Assembly (NCBI GenBank): GCA_964579395.1
Contig: CAZOFT010000008.1
Span: 8,066-72,065 of the forward strand
Source: JACOTV01 sp964579395
GTDB taxonomy: Bacteria; Patescibacteriota; Microgenomatia; UBA1406; GWC2-37-13
Direction: 5' to 3'
DNA length: 64,000 bases
The notes beneath the pieces are model-generated. The model searched no databases. It had not been told where the DNA came from and was given only the letters and a program-made list of their open reading frames with translations. Both the position numbers and the translations under genes were made by a program. The stretch's first letter is position 1. Every line of letters starts with the position of its first letter. Of this stretch, positions 42,062-50,473 are shown in pieces.

Positions 42062-43762
42062 TTACCAACTTCCTCCACCGCCTCCACCTCCGCCTCCTCC
42101 GGAAGATCCACCGGAGAATCCTGAAGAATGGCCTGTTGATGAGGAAGTCGGTGTCATGGCCGATGTCACGCGTGTCATGGATGATGACAGTGAGCGGGTA
42201 AATACCGCTGCGTTGAGCGAACTGTCTGATGAATACGGTGCATACCAACTCGGCTGTTGAAACGGCACATCGGCAAACCGTTTTGCCCATACTTTTTCGA
42301 CCCCGAATGCCACCGCATACGGCAGCAGTTTTTCAAACGTCATCTGATTGAGTGCTTGAAAGTCCAGCTGACGCTGCTGACTATTGAGGAAGTTTTTCAA
42401 TGACCTTGCCTGATTTGCAGCTACCACTCCGGTGTCCGATTTTTTTGGCATGGCGCGACCGGCAAACGCAGCGACCAAAGCAAGCACGATATTCATCGTA
42501 AACATAGCCACAGCAGCCAGCGCATAGTACGGATTTCTGATCTTATCGGGACGTTTGGAAAAAAACCCACGCAACACCATAGACTCATTCAAAGAGGAGG
42601 TCGCAAGTGTATGCATATTGGTAAGATCAGTTTTTGAAAGCCTGACTTCAGTCTTACTGGCAAACAACTTGTCGAGAATGATTGTCTCATGTGCCTGCAA
42701 TTGCTCTGCTTTACTCTTGCTGTCTGCACCCTTTATGAGCCACCAGTCTTTTTTCTTACGCTCCTCAATGCGCATATAGCCACGACGTGCCAAGTCGACA
42801 ATTGCGGCGGTAATGTCGCGAGCATGTACTTGCTCATCAATCAGTGTTCCGGTCTCAGCAGGTGTAAGCAGCTGTCCATCAGCCAGTTTAGGGGGGTCAA
42901 ATGCGGCAGTCACTACGCCGCTACCGGCCACTTTCGGATCCCTCCCCTGCCGATACCATTTCCAGATGATCCATGGCGGCAATACCACATACCAGAATAT
43001 GCCAAATATCACCCCGACTATAGCCAGCAGAATCATGAAAATTGACGGCTTGGGGGGCGTGTACGGTGCTGCCTCAAGCTGCGCCACTAACCCCTTGGGG
43101 AATCCGGCCACCACGGTGAGACCTTCACCCGACTGGAGTGCCATGGCTTCATAGGTAGCTGATGTTCCTGATGTAGTGGCGGTACAATTGGTGGCAGTTG
43201 ACCCTTGCGCACCGGTGTAACAGGCCGTTTGAAGCGCTGCAGTACCTGAAGCATCGGGAGGCACAATCACGCGCACACTCGCCTGTTCGATAGGCACATC
43301 CCAGCCGGTACCCGTGGCATTCCAGTAAAGCTCATCATGATCTGAAAAGTAGGTGACCGCACCACTGACGGTATAGTCAATCACGTACACATGCTCACCT
43401 GAGATTGTTCGATCAGGATCTCCAATCCGAAGCGATATTTGGTCACTACCTTTACTGCGTTTGTGTGAAGTGCTGACCGGCAGCGTGTTGCCATATTCAT
43501 CTGACACAACAATGTCAGAAAGGGTTACTTGATACAGTGTTCCTTCTGCGTTTGGTGTGATTGTTTCAATATCGCGGTAAATCCCGTGCCGCTGCAAGGA
43601 ACCAAAATCATAGGTGATACGCTCCTCAACCACCACTACTCCATCAGGTCGCACCTCATACTGCACATCAAATGAACGAACAGATTCAGCACGAACAGTA
43701 GCCGAAGCAAGACAAAAGAAGGCGGCAACTGTGATAAAGCGCGTAATCCAAGCGGATTTCAT
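42062..43762 (-). CDS. DUF2207 membrane protein
   Basis: A 566-residue exported membrane protein. A signal peptide (about 1-25) precedes the DUF2207 extracellular domain (about 28-235; FDVQYEVRPDGVVVVEERITYDFG; HGIYRDI). A transmembrane pair follows (about 240-270), then a cytosolic winged part, another transmembrane segment near 420, and a C-terminus of Ser/Gly repeats ending in a poly-Gly run and SW. The ATG at 43762 lies 7 nt after TATGAT; the frame begins earlier at 43774. The function of the family is unknown. Confidence 0.85.
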   Translation of the reverse strand: MKSAWITRFITVAAFFCLASATVRAESVRSFDVQYEVRPDGVVVVEERITYDFGSLQRHGIYRDIETITPNAEGTLYQVTLSDIVVSDEYGNTLPVSTSHKRSKGSDQISLRIGDPDRTISGEHVYVIDYTVSGAVTYFSDHDELYWNATGTGWDVPIEQASVRVIVPPDASGTAALQTACYTGAQGSTATNCTATTSGTSATYEAMALQSGEGLTVVAGFPKGLVAQLEAAPYTPPKPSIFMILLAIVGVIFGIFWYVVLPPWIIWKWYRQGRDPKVAGSGVVTAAFDPPKLADGQLLTPAETGTLIDEQVHARDITAAIVDLARRGYMRIEERKKKDWWLIKGADSKSKAEQLQAHETIILDKLFASKTEVRLSKTDLTNMHTLATSSLNESMVLRGFFSKRPDKIRNPYYALAAVAMFTMNIVLALVAAFAGRAMPKKSDTGVVAANQARSLKNFLNSQQRQLDFQALNQMTFEKLLPYAVAFGVEKVWAKRFADVPFQQPSWYAPYSSDSSLNAAVFTRSLSSSMTRVTSAMTPTSSSTGHSSGFSGGSSGGGGGGGGGGSW

Positions 43763-43769
43763 ATCACAC

Positions 43770-43775
43770 ATCATA
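43770..43775 (-). promoter_or_regulatory. -10 hexamer TATGAT, leaderless start
   Basis: Minus-strand TATGAT ends 7 nt before the ATG at 43762. Confidence 0.5.
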
Positions 43776-43842
43776 GCACGATTCCTGTATGATAAAAGTC
43801 AACTTTTGAGCCCGAATCACCCCACTCGACTCACCTACAAAT

Positions 43843-44214
43843 ATGAAGTACGACCCAGCTCCAGATATCAAGCGTCAAATAGACGCCCTAGTGGACATTC
43901 TAGAGATGGATTACATCATCAAAGACCATGTGCACTGCATTCGCAGTTACGACGCAAATACGCGGGCATATGCGCGCATTTGGGGTATGGCCAAATTGTT
44001 CAAAGACGTCCTCGGCCTCACTCCCCACTACATCATTGAGGTAAACCACAAAATGTACAGCAAATTATCCGAACGTGAGCAGATGAAAACCCTTGTGCAT
44101 GAGCTTATGCATATCCCCAAAACATTCTCCGGCGCCCTGCTTTCTCACCGCGGCCCGCATCATGCGATCAACGATCGTGAGGTGGAAAAACTCCTGAAAG
44201 CCAAGATGAAATAA
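43843..44214 (+). CDS. Putative small zinc metallopeptidase
   Basis: A 123-residue protein with a HELMH zinc motif (HExxH) in TLVHELMHIPKTF followed by SHRGPHH, where one of the later histidines may complete the metal site. This layout fits the small putative phage/archaeal metallopeptidase family seen in archaea and CPR bacteria. There is no signal peptide, so it acts inside the cell. Its target is unknown. It is divergent from the DUF2207 gene. Confidence 0.75.
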   Translation: MKYDPAPDIKRQIDALVDILEMDYIIKDHVHCIRSYDANTRAYARIWGMAKLFKDVLGLTPHYIIEVNHKMYSKLSEREQMKTLVHELMHIPKTFSGALLSHRGPHHAINDREVEKLLKAKMK

Positions 44215-44309
44215 TTGGATTTGCAGAATACAATCGCTTTTTTTAGAGTTGAAGTATTAAGAGGTCAAGGTTAGAATTGGCATTTCTTACCAACACAGCA
44301 CCACCTTTT

Positions 44310-45182
44310 ATGACATCTGAAACACGAGAAAAACGTTCACACCTCCCCATATCCAAATCCGAAGCACTGGGTCTTGAACATGTATTTCACATGGGGAATC
44401 ATGGTGGATATGAGCTGGATATTGATCCTCGCCTCGTACCTCCACTTCCATCTGAGCATCCGACTTTTAGAGAAATATCAGACGTATTTGACCTGAGCCA
44501 CTTTTCAACTCCCCGAAGACCGATTCGAATCGGTCGTGCAACGCTTGAGGAAGCACCTGCGCTCATTCACGTGCACAACATGCCCATCAAGTTTCCCCAT
44601 ACAGGACATCGCGTCCCTACTGAACTCGGATACTTAAAAGGTTTACTGGATACATGTGCATCAGTTGAAGCGGCTATAAATCCTCACCTTGATGAATCAT
44701 ACGCGTATCTCACCCTCCAAAAGGGCCCTGTGGCAGCTGGTAAAACGCAACGCACCCCGTCACTGCATTCTGACGGACTGCAAGGTCAGCGAATCCAACC
44801 AAAAGTACGCGCCGAACATGGATACCTGATGGTTGACTCTGATCCTCCCCTCTTTTATCCGCAAGCATTTGACCTTGAGGGCGTTGATGTGAATGTGCAC
44901 GATGTAGATGTGGCATTTGCCGGTCAAGTGGATGAAACGCAGGCTGTACAATTTGATCCGGGCGACGTGATCCTGTTTGATTCATACTGCCTGCACCGGG
45001 CAGTTGAAGCACAAGAAGAGGTAATTCGGGGCTTTTTCCGCCTCACATACACACATCCAAGTATGAAATTTGACCGCGGAATCAAAACATTCAATGCATT
45101 GTTTGAAGAAGAATACGCCCGGCACGAATGGGTGTTTGGAGAAAAAGAATGGCCTACCCTTATTGATCCTCCTACTCGTTGA
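44310..45182 (+). CDS. Predicted 2OG-Fe(II) oxygenase-like protein, tandem copy 1
   Basis: A 290-residue soluble protein, not named by any family I recall. It has the residues expected of a double-stranded beta-helix dioxygenase in order: His153-x-Asp155 (LHSDGLQG), a distal His229 (FDSYCLHRAV) and Arg240 or Arg244 for 2-oxoglutarate (RGFFRLTY). The neighbour at 45195 keeps the same residues. The ATG at 44310 is chosen; the frame starts at a TTG at 44277. The substrate is unknown; hydroxylation of a protein side chain or small molecule would be typical. Confidence 0.55.
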   Translation: MTSETREKRSHLPISKSEALGLEHVFHMGNHGGYELDIDPRLVPPLPSEHPTFREISDVFDLSHFSTPRRPIRIGRATLEEAPALIHVHNMPIKFPHTGHRVPTELGYLKGLLDTCASVEAAINPHLDESYAYLTLQKGPVAAGKTQRTPSLHSDGLQGQRIQPKVRAEHGYLMVDSDPPLFYPQAFDLEGVDVNVHDVDVAFAGQVDETQAVQFDPGDVILFDSYCLHRAVEAQEEVIRGFFRLTYTHPSMKFDRGIKTFNALFEEEYARHEWVFGEKEWPTLIDPPTR

Positions 45183-45194
45183 TGACTAAAAAAT

Positions 45195-46025
45195 ATGTCA
45201 AAGGAATTTCCTAAAACACACCCGGATGTCCTTGCCCCAACGGATATATATGAGATGGGAGCACATGGTGGATTTGACTTATCAATCCATCCGATTTCGC
45301 TCGGCGAAGTTGAAATCAACTCTCCTATACTGGCTGACATGAACAGTCCATATGCACTTGAGAAGTTTCACCGCATGCGCACACCCATTGTGGTTGGAAG
45401 AAGTTCGTTTGAAGGGCTCCCTTTGGGGCTTCGCATTCACGATCTGCCAATACGCTTTCCGGGAACTGGATATCGGGTGCCCGACGAACTCCAGGCTATT
45501 CGTGACACACTTGAGATTTGCGCATCGTTTGAAGCGGCTATAAACCCCGATGTTGATGACTATTTTGCCTATCTTACCTTGCAATACACAGACGTTGAGC
45601 CAGGAACATCACAACGCATATCAACAACGCATGTGGATGGGTTTCAGGGGCCATACAGACAACCAAAAATACGCCCGGAACATGGATATATTTCTGTAAC
45701 ACGCGATCCTTCTTTTTTTTACGCACAATCACATGACTTTGACAGACTTGATATTAATCAAGACGATGTGCCTGCCGTTTTAGCAGAAACGTCACGAGAA
45801 GATGCAGCACTACGATGTAATCCAAACGATATTGTGCTATTTGATGCCTATACACCGCATCGTGGTGTGGTCACAGAAACACCCGGTCCTCGTGGATTTC
45901 TCCGTCTTCGGTATTGTGACCCGGCACATCATGCCAACCGCCAGGGACGCACAAAAAATCTCCTCTTTGAAGCCGAATATGAAGAGGTTGGCTGGAAAAC
46001 GACTACCTACGCGAGAAATAACTGA
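45195..46025 (+). CDS. Predicted 2OG-Fe(II) oxygenase-like protein, tandem copy 2
   Basis: A 276-residue paralog of the gene just upstream, 12 nt away. It keeps His146-x-Asp148 (THVDGFQG), His222 (FDAYTPHRGV) and Arg233/Arg237 (RGFLRLRY), and the long matching blocks (IRFPGTGYRVPDEL; YAYLTLQ-like) show duplication followed by divergence. Conservation of just these positions between two diverged copies supports the active-site reading. The 3' end overlaps the convergent NDK-like gene by 19 nt. Confidence 0.55.
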   Translation: MSKEFPKTHPDVLAPTDIYEMGAHGGFDLSIHPISLGEVEINSPILADMNSPYALEKFHRMRTPIVVGRSSFEGLPLGLRIHDLPIRFPGTGYRVPDELQAIRDTLEICASFEAAINPDVDDYFAYLTLQYTDVEPGTSQRISTTHVDGFQGPYRQPKIRPEHGYISVTRDPSFFYAQSHDFDRLDINQDDVPAVLAETSREDAALRCNPNDIVLFDAYTPHRGVVTETPGPRGFLRLRYCDPAHHANRQGRTKNLLFEAEYEEVGWKTTTYARNN

Positions 46026-46669
46026 GTGCGAACTGCCGCTAGCTCATGCTGAACCTGTTCAATCGTATGTGGTGAATGAAACAAGGTGTTGTATGGCTCA
46101 GCACCCACTCCAAAAGTACGCCTGAGCGTGCCCGGCTCCGGGGCATATGTCCCTTTAATCGTAGTAAATAGTTCGGGCGCACAAGTATCTACCGGACCAT
46201 GCATCAGTACAAACGTCGATGCGCCAGAGCTCATCAGCCCTATCAATTCTTCCCATCGATCCGCATACTGTTCAGGATAGCGCACCGCATCAATTGCGCG
46301 AAGCTGATCTTCCTTGTCAAACCACATACGTTCTAATACCGGCGCTGTAAATGCCATAGGCAAAGCCCCAAATACTTCAAAGGGCGTCTGTGAGTCGATC
46401 CAGCCTAGCACAGCCTGAGCTAGCTCATCATCGCTGAGTCCCCTGCTGTTTTCGTATGCATGTGGGCGAATCATCCCGGTGGTTATTCTGCCTGATTCCA
46501 CTAGTCCATCTAGTTCCGGATGCAAAAGAAGGTCTTGGGCAATACCCCGCTGGTGTTCAAACACCAAAATACCTGCAGAATCTTTGTGCTTGTTTCTGTG
46601 TTGGTTCAACCGATCCCTCTCACCCAAACCGGGTGATATGAGCTCAGTATACGCATGTAGTTCCCTCAT
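46007..46669 (-). CDS. Diverged nucleoside diphosphate kinase-like protein
   Basis: A 220-residue protein whose second half reads like an NDK: GMIRPHAYEN (in place of KPDA), APVLERMWFDKE, FVLMHGPVDT, GTLRRTFGVG and NTLFHSPHT, with His198 in the place of the phosphohistidine. The first ~60 residues are extra. Lys of KPDG is Arg, so catalysis is uncertain. A normal Ndk is encoded at 59907. The gene lies just downstream of tRNA-Ser on the same strand and may be read from the tRNA promoter. Confidence 0.6.
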   Translation of the reverse strand: MRELHAYTELISPGLGERDRLNQHRNKHKDSAGILVFEHQRGIAQDLLLHPELDGLVESGRITTGMIRPHAYENSRGLSDDELAQAVLGWIDSQTPFEVFGALPMAFTAPVLERMWFDKEDQLRAIDAVRYPEQYADRWEELIGLMSSGASTFVLMHGPVDTCAPELFTTIKGTYAPEPGTLRRTFGVGAEPYNTLFHSPHTIEQVQHELAAVRTQLFLA

Positions 46670-46690
46670 TGAAGATAAAAATTGTAGCTG

Positions 46691-46777
46691 CGGAGAGGGG
46701 GGGATTCGAACCCCCGATACCCTTGCGGATATACTTTCTTAGCAGGAAAGCGCTTTCGGCCACTCAGCCACCTCTCC
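46691..46777 (-). tRNA. tRNA-Ser (GCT)
   Basis: The minus strand gives acceptor GGAGAGG/CCTCTCC, anticodon stem CTTTC/GAAAG with loop CTGCTAA (GCT), and a long variable arm (TATATCC-GCAA-GGGTATC type), all as expected for Ser. No 3' CCA is encoded. Confidence 0.93.
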
Positions 46778-46812
46778 TTGCTAGTTGATAGTCGGTGGTT
46801 GATAGTTGTTAG
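46778..46812 (-). repeat. Heptanucleotide array abutting tRNA-Ser
   Basis: On the minus strand: CTAACAA, CTATCAA, CCACCGA, CTATCAA, CTAGCAA, five units. It begins at the base next to the 5' end of tRNA-Ser and is inverted with respect to the array at 46831. Confidence 0.75.
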
Positions 46813-46830
46813 ATATGCAAAACACATGCG

Positions 46831-46865
46831 CAACCAACAACCGGCAACTAAAAACCATGAACTAA
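46831..46865 (+). repeat. Heptanucleotide array abutting tRNA-Leu
   Basis: Five units: CAACCAA, CAACCGG, CAACTAA, AAACCAT, GAACTAA. It lies 5 nt from the 3' end of tRNA-Leu. Confidence 0.75.
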
Positions 46866-46870
46866 CGCGG

Positions 46871-46954
46871 TGCCGAAGAGAGGACTTGAACCTCCACGCC
46901 CTTGCGGGCACACGCTCCTGAAGCGTGCGCGTCTGCCAGTTCCGCCACTTCGGC
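46871..46954 (-). tRNA. tRNA-Leu (CAG)
   Basis: The minus strand gives acceptor GCCGAAG/CTTCGGC, anticodon stem CACGC/GCGTG with loop TTCAGGA (CAG), and a long variable arm (TGCCC-GCAA-GGGCG), as expected for Leu. No 3' CCA is encoded. Confidence 0.93.
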
Positions 46955-47028
46955 ATTTCTTGAACCCTTATTATACTGGCTTATTTACTAAATCATCGGG
47001 TGAATTTTGCAGATTTAGCTTTGTTTAC

Positions 47029-47034
47029 TACAAT
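47029..47034 (+). promoter_or_regulatory. -10 hexamer TACAAT, leaderless start
   Basis: TACAAT ends 6 nt before the ATG at 47041. Confidence 0.55.
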
Positions 47035-47040
47035 ATGACT

Positions 47041-48072
47041 ATGAAGTTTCTTTTGTTTTCGATGACTGCCAGTATAGTCATTGTGATTGCCGCTCTGATG
47101 CTCAAACCGCAAACCATCCTCTCCCCGATTGAAAAATTGTATCCGACCCCGACACCTACGGTCCTACCACTTCTTCCCTATCAAGTGACTGAACTGTCCA
47201 AACGAGCTACCCCATCGGCAACAATCCGCATTGACGAGCTGGAAGACGACGCCGTTGAGCCAGACACGTACCGTGTGCGCACGATTTCCTTCAAAACCGG
47301 CAACAAAAAGGTGTCCGGCCGCATCACCTACCCGCTCGAGCCAGGCACCTACCCACTCGTGTTTATGATACGCGGCTATGTGGACCGGGAGATTTACTAC
47401 ACCGGGATCGGTTCTGAGCGTGCGGCAAATTACCTTGCTGAGCATGGATATGTGACACTTGCTGCGGATTTTTTGGGCTATGGGGCATCTGATGCAGGCT
47501 CTGCCGACGGTCTTGAAGATCGATTTCAAACATACACAACCTTCATCGATCTTATGCGAGAAGCCGATCGTCTTGACACCTCTTTTTCTGAAGCGGATTT
47601 AAGTGATTATCACATCGATCAAACAAAGCGGGCCATCTGGGCACACAGCAACGGCGGACAGATCGCGCTTACCGCGCTTGCAGCAACAGAACTCCCCTAT
47701 CCGACCGTGCTCTGGGCGCCAGTCACCAAACCGTTTCCATATAATGTGCTTTTTTACAGCGACGAAGCTGCCGATGAGGGCAAAGCGCTTCGCAAGCTTA
47801 TTGCTGACTTTGAGCAACAGTACGATGTGAGAAAGTATAGCTTTACTGATTATTTAGATCGTATTAAAGCCCTTATTCGCATTCATCAGGGCACTGCTGA
47901 TGAAGCAATTCCTGTGCCGTGGACTCAGCTTATCACCGCCAATCTCGAAGAGGCTGGAGTTGATGTGGAGTCGACGTACTATGAAGGCGAAAACCACAAC
48001 TTCAATCTCGGCAGCTGGAACGATACCATGGAAGCGACAGAAGCCTTCTATAAAAGCGAGTTTGAAAAATAA
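47041..48072 (+). CDS. Membrane-anchored alpha/beta hydrolase
   Basis: A 343-residue protein with an N-terminal anchor (about 5-22), a Pro/Thr linker and an alpha/beta-hydrolase domain of the S9 peptidase/dienelactone hydrolase type. The nucleophile elbow is AHSNGG (usual GxSxGG with Ala first), the acid is in HQGTADEAIP and the histidine in GENHNF. The active site faces outside. It may be a peptidase or esterase. The ATG at 47041 is chosen from its -10 box; the longer frame covers the tRNA-Leu gene. Confidence 0.82.
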   Translation: MKFLLFSMTASIVIVIAALMLKPQTILSPIEKLYPTPTPTVLPLLPYQVTELSKRATPSATIRIDELEDDAVEPDTYRVRTISFKTGNKKVSGRITYPLEPGTYPLVFMIRGYVDREIYYTGIGSERAANYLAEHGYVTLAADFLGYGASDAGSADGLEDRFQTYTTFIDLMREADRLDTSFSEADLSDYHIDQTKRAIWAHSNGGQIALTALAATELPYPTVLWAPVTKPFPYNVLFYSDEAADEGKALRKLIADFEQQYDVRKYSFTDYLDRIKALIRIHQGTADEAIPVPWTQLITANLEEAGVDVESTYYEGENHNFNLGSWNDTMEATEAFYKSEFEK

Positions 48073-48097
48073 AAACCACTGATTTGCTGCTTCTTGC

Positions 48098-48103
48098 TAC
48101 CAT
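48098..48103 (+). promoter_or_regulatory. -10 hexamer TACCAT, leaderless start
   Basis: TACCAT ends 6 nt before the ATG at 48110. Confidence 0.5.
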
Positions 48104-48109
48104 GATTGT

Positions 48110-49222
48110 ATGCAGCACTATTTTTGGGGCAAACCCACCCAGCACTATCCGCAGCTTCAGCAGAATTCTCACACAACAGTCGCAGTACTTGGTGCCGGCA
48201 TCGCCGGGCTTTCTGCCGCAATCATGCTGCAGGATGCGGGGATCAAGGATGTGACTATTGTCGAAAAACACCTGGTTGGCTCCGGCTCCACCGGAAACTC
48301 AGCTGGGATGTTGGTATGCGAACCGGAGCAGGCCCCATGGATTAATATTGTTCAATCGTTGGGACTTACGCAAGCCACTGCATATCTGAAGCAGCAAAAT
48401 GAAGCGGTGAAATGGCTGAAATCAATAGTTGAAAAGCATACATTGCAGTGTGAGCTCCGTGAAGTTGATTTGCTGTTGTTCCACGAATCAGTTCGTTCAC
48501 AGTTGCGTGAGGATAGTGTCCGAAACAGCATGCATCAAGCTCATGTCACCCTTTCGCCTTCGGCATTTCACCACGAATTTGCGACGCCGGCAGCAAGTCG
48601 TGCTACACGTATTGCAGGCAATTTGAGCGTAAATCCACTTCTTCTCACTCGCGAGTTGGCTCGGCTTTTTACTAAGCGCGGAGGAAGACTGTTTGAACAA
48701 ACGCCGGGAGTGTACGAGAAAGCAAACACACTTAAATGTCCGGGTGCAGAGCTGACATTTGACTATCTTATTGACACCGCGGTCACGCACCCGCATCAAA
48801 TCGACATGTTTTTGACCACCATCTGCGTCACCTGGCCACTAAAGAAGCATGAGCTCACAACACTCCACCTCAAAGACCACGATATGTTTTTGACAAACCC
48901 TGACCTATCGTCATACTTTTATGGAAGAATTACACCGGATAATCGACTATTGATTGGGTATGGAGACTTGCACACCTCCACATTTCACCGCACATCGGCA
49001 TACGAACCACATGTGAAAACCATAAAAGAGTTTCTTACGATTTTAGTTCCGGATATAAAATTACCCATCACACATGGATGGAGCGGCGTATATAGCCTCT
49101 CAAAAACTGTCCTTCCTTACTCTTCTCATCCGAGTCCCCGCGTCTGGAAAGCAGGAGGATTCGGCACTCAGCTTGCAGCTATCGCAACAATGAGAGAGAT
49201 CGTGCATGATTTGTGCGGCTGA
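48110..49222 (+). CDS. FAD-dependent oxidoreductase (DAO family)
   Basis: A 370-residue flavoprotein of the D-amino-acid oxidase/glycine oxidase group. The dinucleotide-binding motif VAVLGAGIAGLSAA is at about 30-43, followed by VEKHLVGSGSTGNSAG, and the FAD-contacting C-terminal WKAGGFGTQLAA. The substrate side of the protein is poorly conserved, so an amine or amino acid is only a likely class. It converges with rarA. Confidence 0.87.
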   Translation: MQHYFWGKPTQHYPQLQQNSHTTVAVLGAGIAGLSAAIMLQDAGIKDVTIVEKHLVGSGSTGNSAGMLVCEPEQAPWINIVQSLGLTQATAYLKQQNEAVKWLKSIVEKHTLQCELREVDLLLFHESVRSQLREDSVRNSMHQAHVTLSPSAFHHEFATPAASRATRIAGNLSVNPLLLTRELARLFTKRGGRLFEQTPGVYEKANTLKCPGAELTFDYLIDTAVTHPHQIDMFLTTICVTWPLKKHELTTLHLKDHDMFLTNPDLSSYFYGRITPDNRLLIGYGDLHTSTFHRTSAYEPHVKTIKEFLTILVPDIKLPITHGWSGVYSLSKTVLPYSSHPSPRVWKAGGFGTQLAAIATMREIVHDLCG

Positions 49223-49224
49223 AA

Positions 49225-50373
49225 CTACTTCACAAACTTCTTTCCTTTGATCTTCTCGGGCAGGTAGTCAGCATCGCCATACATCTCGTATCCTTCACCA
49301 TATCCCAGCTCCTTCATGAGCTTCGTCGGTGCATTGCGCAGATGCTTTGGAATCGGGAGATTGCCGCTTTTGTGCACCTCAGCTTGGGCAGCACGCAGAC
49401 CATCATAAGCCGAGCGGTCTTTGGGAGCGCGACACAAATACACCACTCCTTGTGAGAGATTGATCGCACACTCAGGAAGGCCGATTTTGGTGACTGCTTC
49501 AAATACGGCGTTTGCGACAACAAGCGCAGTTGGCTGCGCATTCCCGATGTCTTCACTGGCAAATATGACCATGCGCCGTGCGATAAACACCGGATCTTCC
49601 CCGCTCTCAATCATGCGTGCCATGTAGTACAAGGCGGCATCCACCTGACTTGCGCGCATAGATTTGATAAATGCTGAAATCGTATTGTAGTGTTCTTCAC
49701 CGGCACGATCATAGCGCAAAAACTTTGATTGCAGCGTCTGCTGGAGATTATCACTTGTTATCTTGCCATAAAGCCCCAGCGTATTCTCCACCATCGCAAG
49801 CATCTGACGCGCATCTCCACCCGACATCGACACGAGCCATTCTATAGCCTTTTTATCCATTTTTACGCCGGTTCGCTTGAGAATCTGGCGCAAATCATCA
49901 GCATTCAGGTCCTCCAGCACAAATACACGACACCGTGATAAGAGAGCCGGAATCACTTCAAAGCTGGGATTTTCGGTGGTTGCCCCGATCAAGGTCAGGT
50001 GACCTGACTCCACATACGGCAACAAATAATCTTGCTGCGCTTTGTTAAACCGGTGAATTTCGTCAAGAAACAGCACACGCGGCCCCAGCAGATTGCCGGT
50101 TTCCTGCACAATTTTTCGGATATCTTCTTTACCCGCAGACACGGCAGATAATTCGTGATAATTGGCCCCAAGCGCATGGGCATAAATGCGTGCCAGCGTA
50201 GTCTTCCCCACGCCGGGTGGTCCCCACAAAAGAAAGGAAAACAAATGGCGCTGCTCTATCGCCACGCGCAACGGACCAGGCGAAGAATCCTTTGCTTTTA
50301 TGCCGACCAGGTGAGATTGACCGATATAGTCATCGAGTGTGGTCGGACGAATACGAGAAGCTAAGGGTTCCAT
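49225..50373 (-). CDS. rarA: Replication-associated recombination protein RarA (MgsA)
   Basis: A 382-residue AAA+ ATPase related to clamp loaders, which acts at stalled replication forks. Walker A GPPGVGKTT, Walker B LFLDEIHRFN, sensor 1 GATTENPSFEV and the C-terminal MARMIESGEDPVFIARRM match RarA closely, as do the tail motifs (GYGEGYEMYGDADYLPE). The ATG at 50373 follows a TATAAT box by 7 nt. Confidence 0.96.
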   Translation of the reverse strand: MEPLASRIRPTTLDDYIGQSHLVGIKAKDSSPGPLRVAIEQRHLFSFLLWGPPGVGKTTLARIYAHALGANYHELSAVSAGKEDIRKIVQETGNLLGPRVLFLDEIHRFNKAQQDYLLPYVESGHLTLIGATTENPSFEVIPALLSRCRVFVLEDLNADDLRQILKRTGVKMDKKAIEWLVSMSGGDARQMLAMVENTLGLYGKITSDNLQQTLQSKFLRYDRAGEEHYNTISAFIKSMRASQVDAALYYMARMIESGEDPVFIARRMVIFASEDIGNAQPTALVVANAVFEAVTKIGLPECAINLSQGVVYLCRAPKDRSAYDGLRAAQAEVHKSGNLPIPKHLRNAPTKLMKELGYGEGYEMYGDADYLPEKIKGKKFVK

Positions 50374-50380
50374 ACAGACC

Positions 50381-50386
50381 ATTATA
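50381..50386 (-). promoter_or_regulatory. -10 hexamer TATAAT, leaderless start
   Basis: Minus-strand TATAAT ends 7 nt before the ATG at 50373 of rarA. Confidence 0.65.
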
Positions 50387-50432
50387 CGCCCAAGGAGAAC
50401 GAATGTTCAACAGCAAGTTCGCAACTGGTATA

Positions 50433-50462
50433 TTGACAGGCTGGCGACTCAGCTGATAGCAT
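50433..50462 (+). promoter_or_regulatory. Promoter TTGACA-18-TAGCAT
   Basis: TTGACA at 50433-50438 and TAGCAT at 50457-50462 precede the pseudopilin ATG at 50474 by 11 nt. Confidence 0.55.
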
Positions 50463-50473
50463 GTGAGTCAGGT

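Noticed and set aside
46870..47040. Long N-terminal extension of the hydrolase frame at 46870
   Set aside because: It runs over tRNA-Leu antisense, and the real start at 47041 has a -10 box and anchor helix directly after it.
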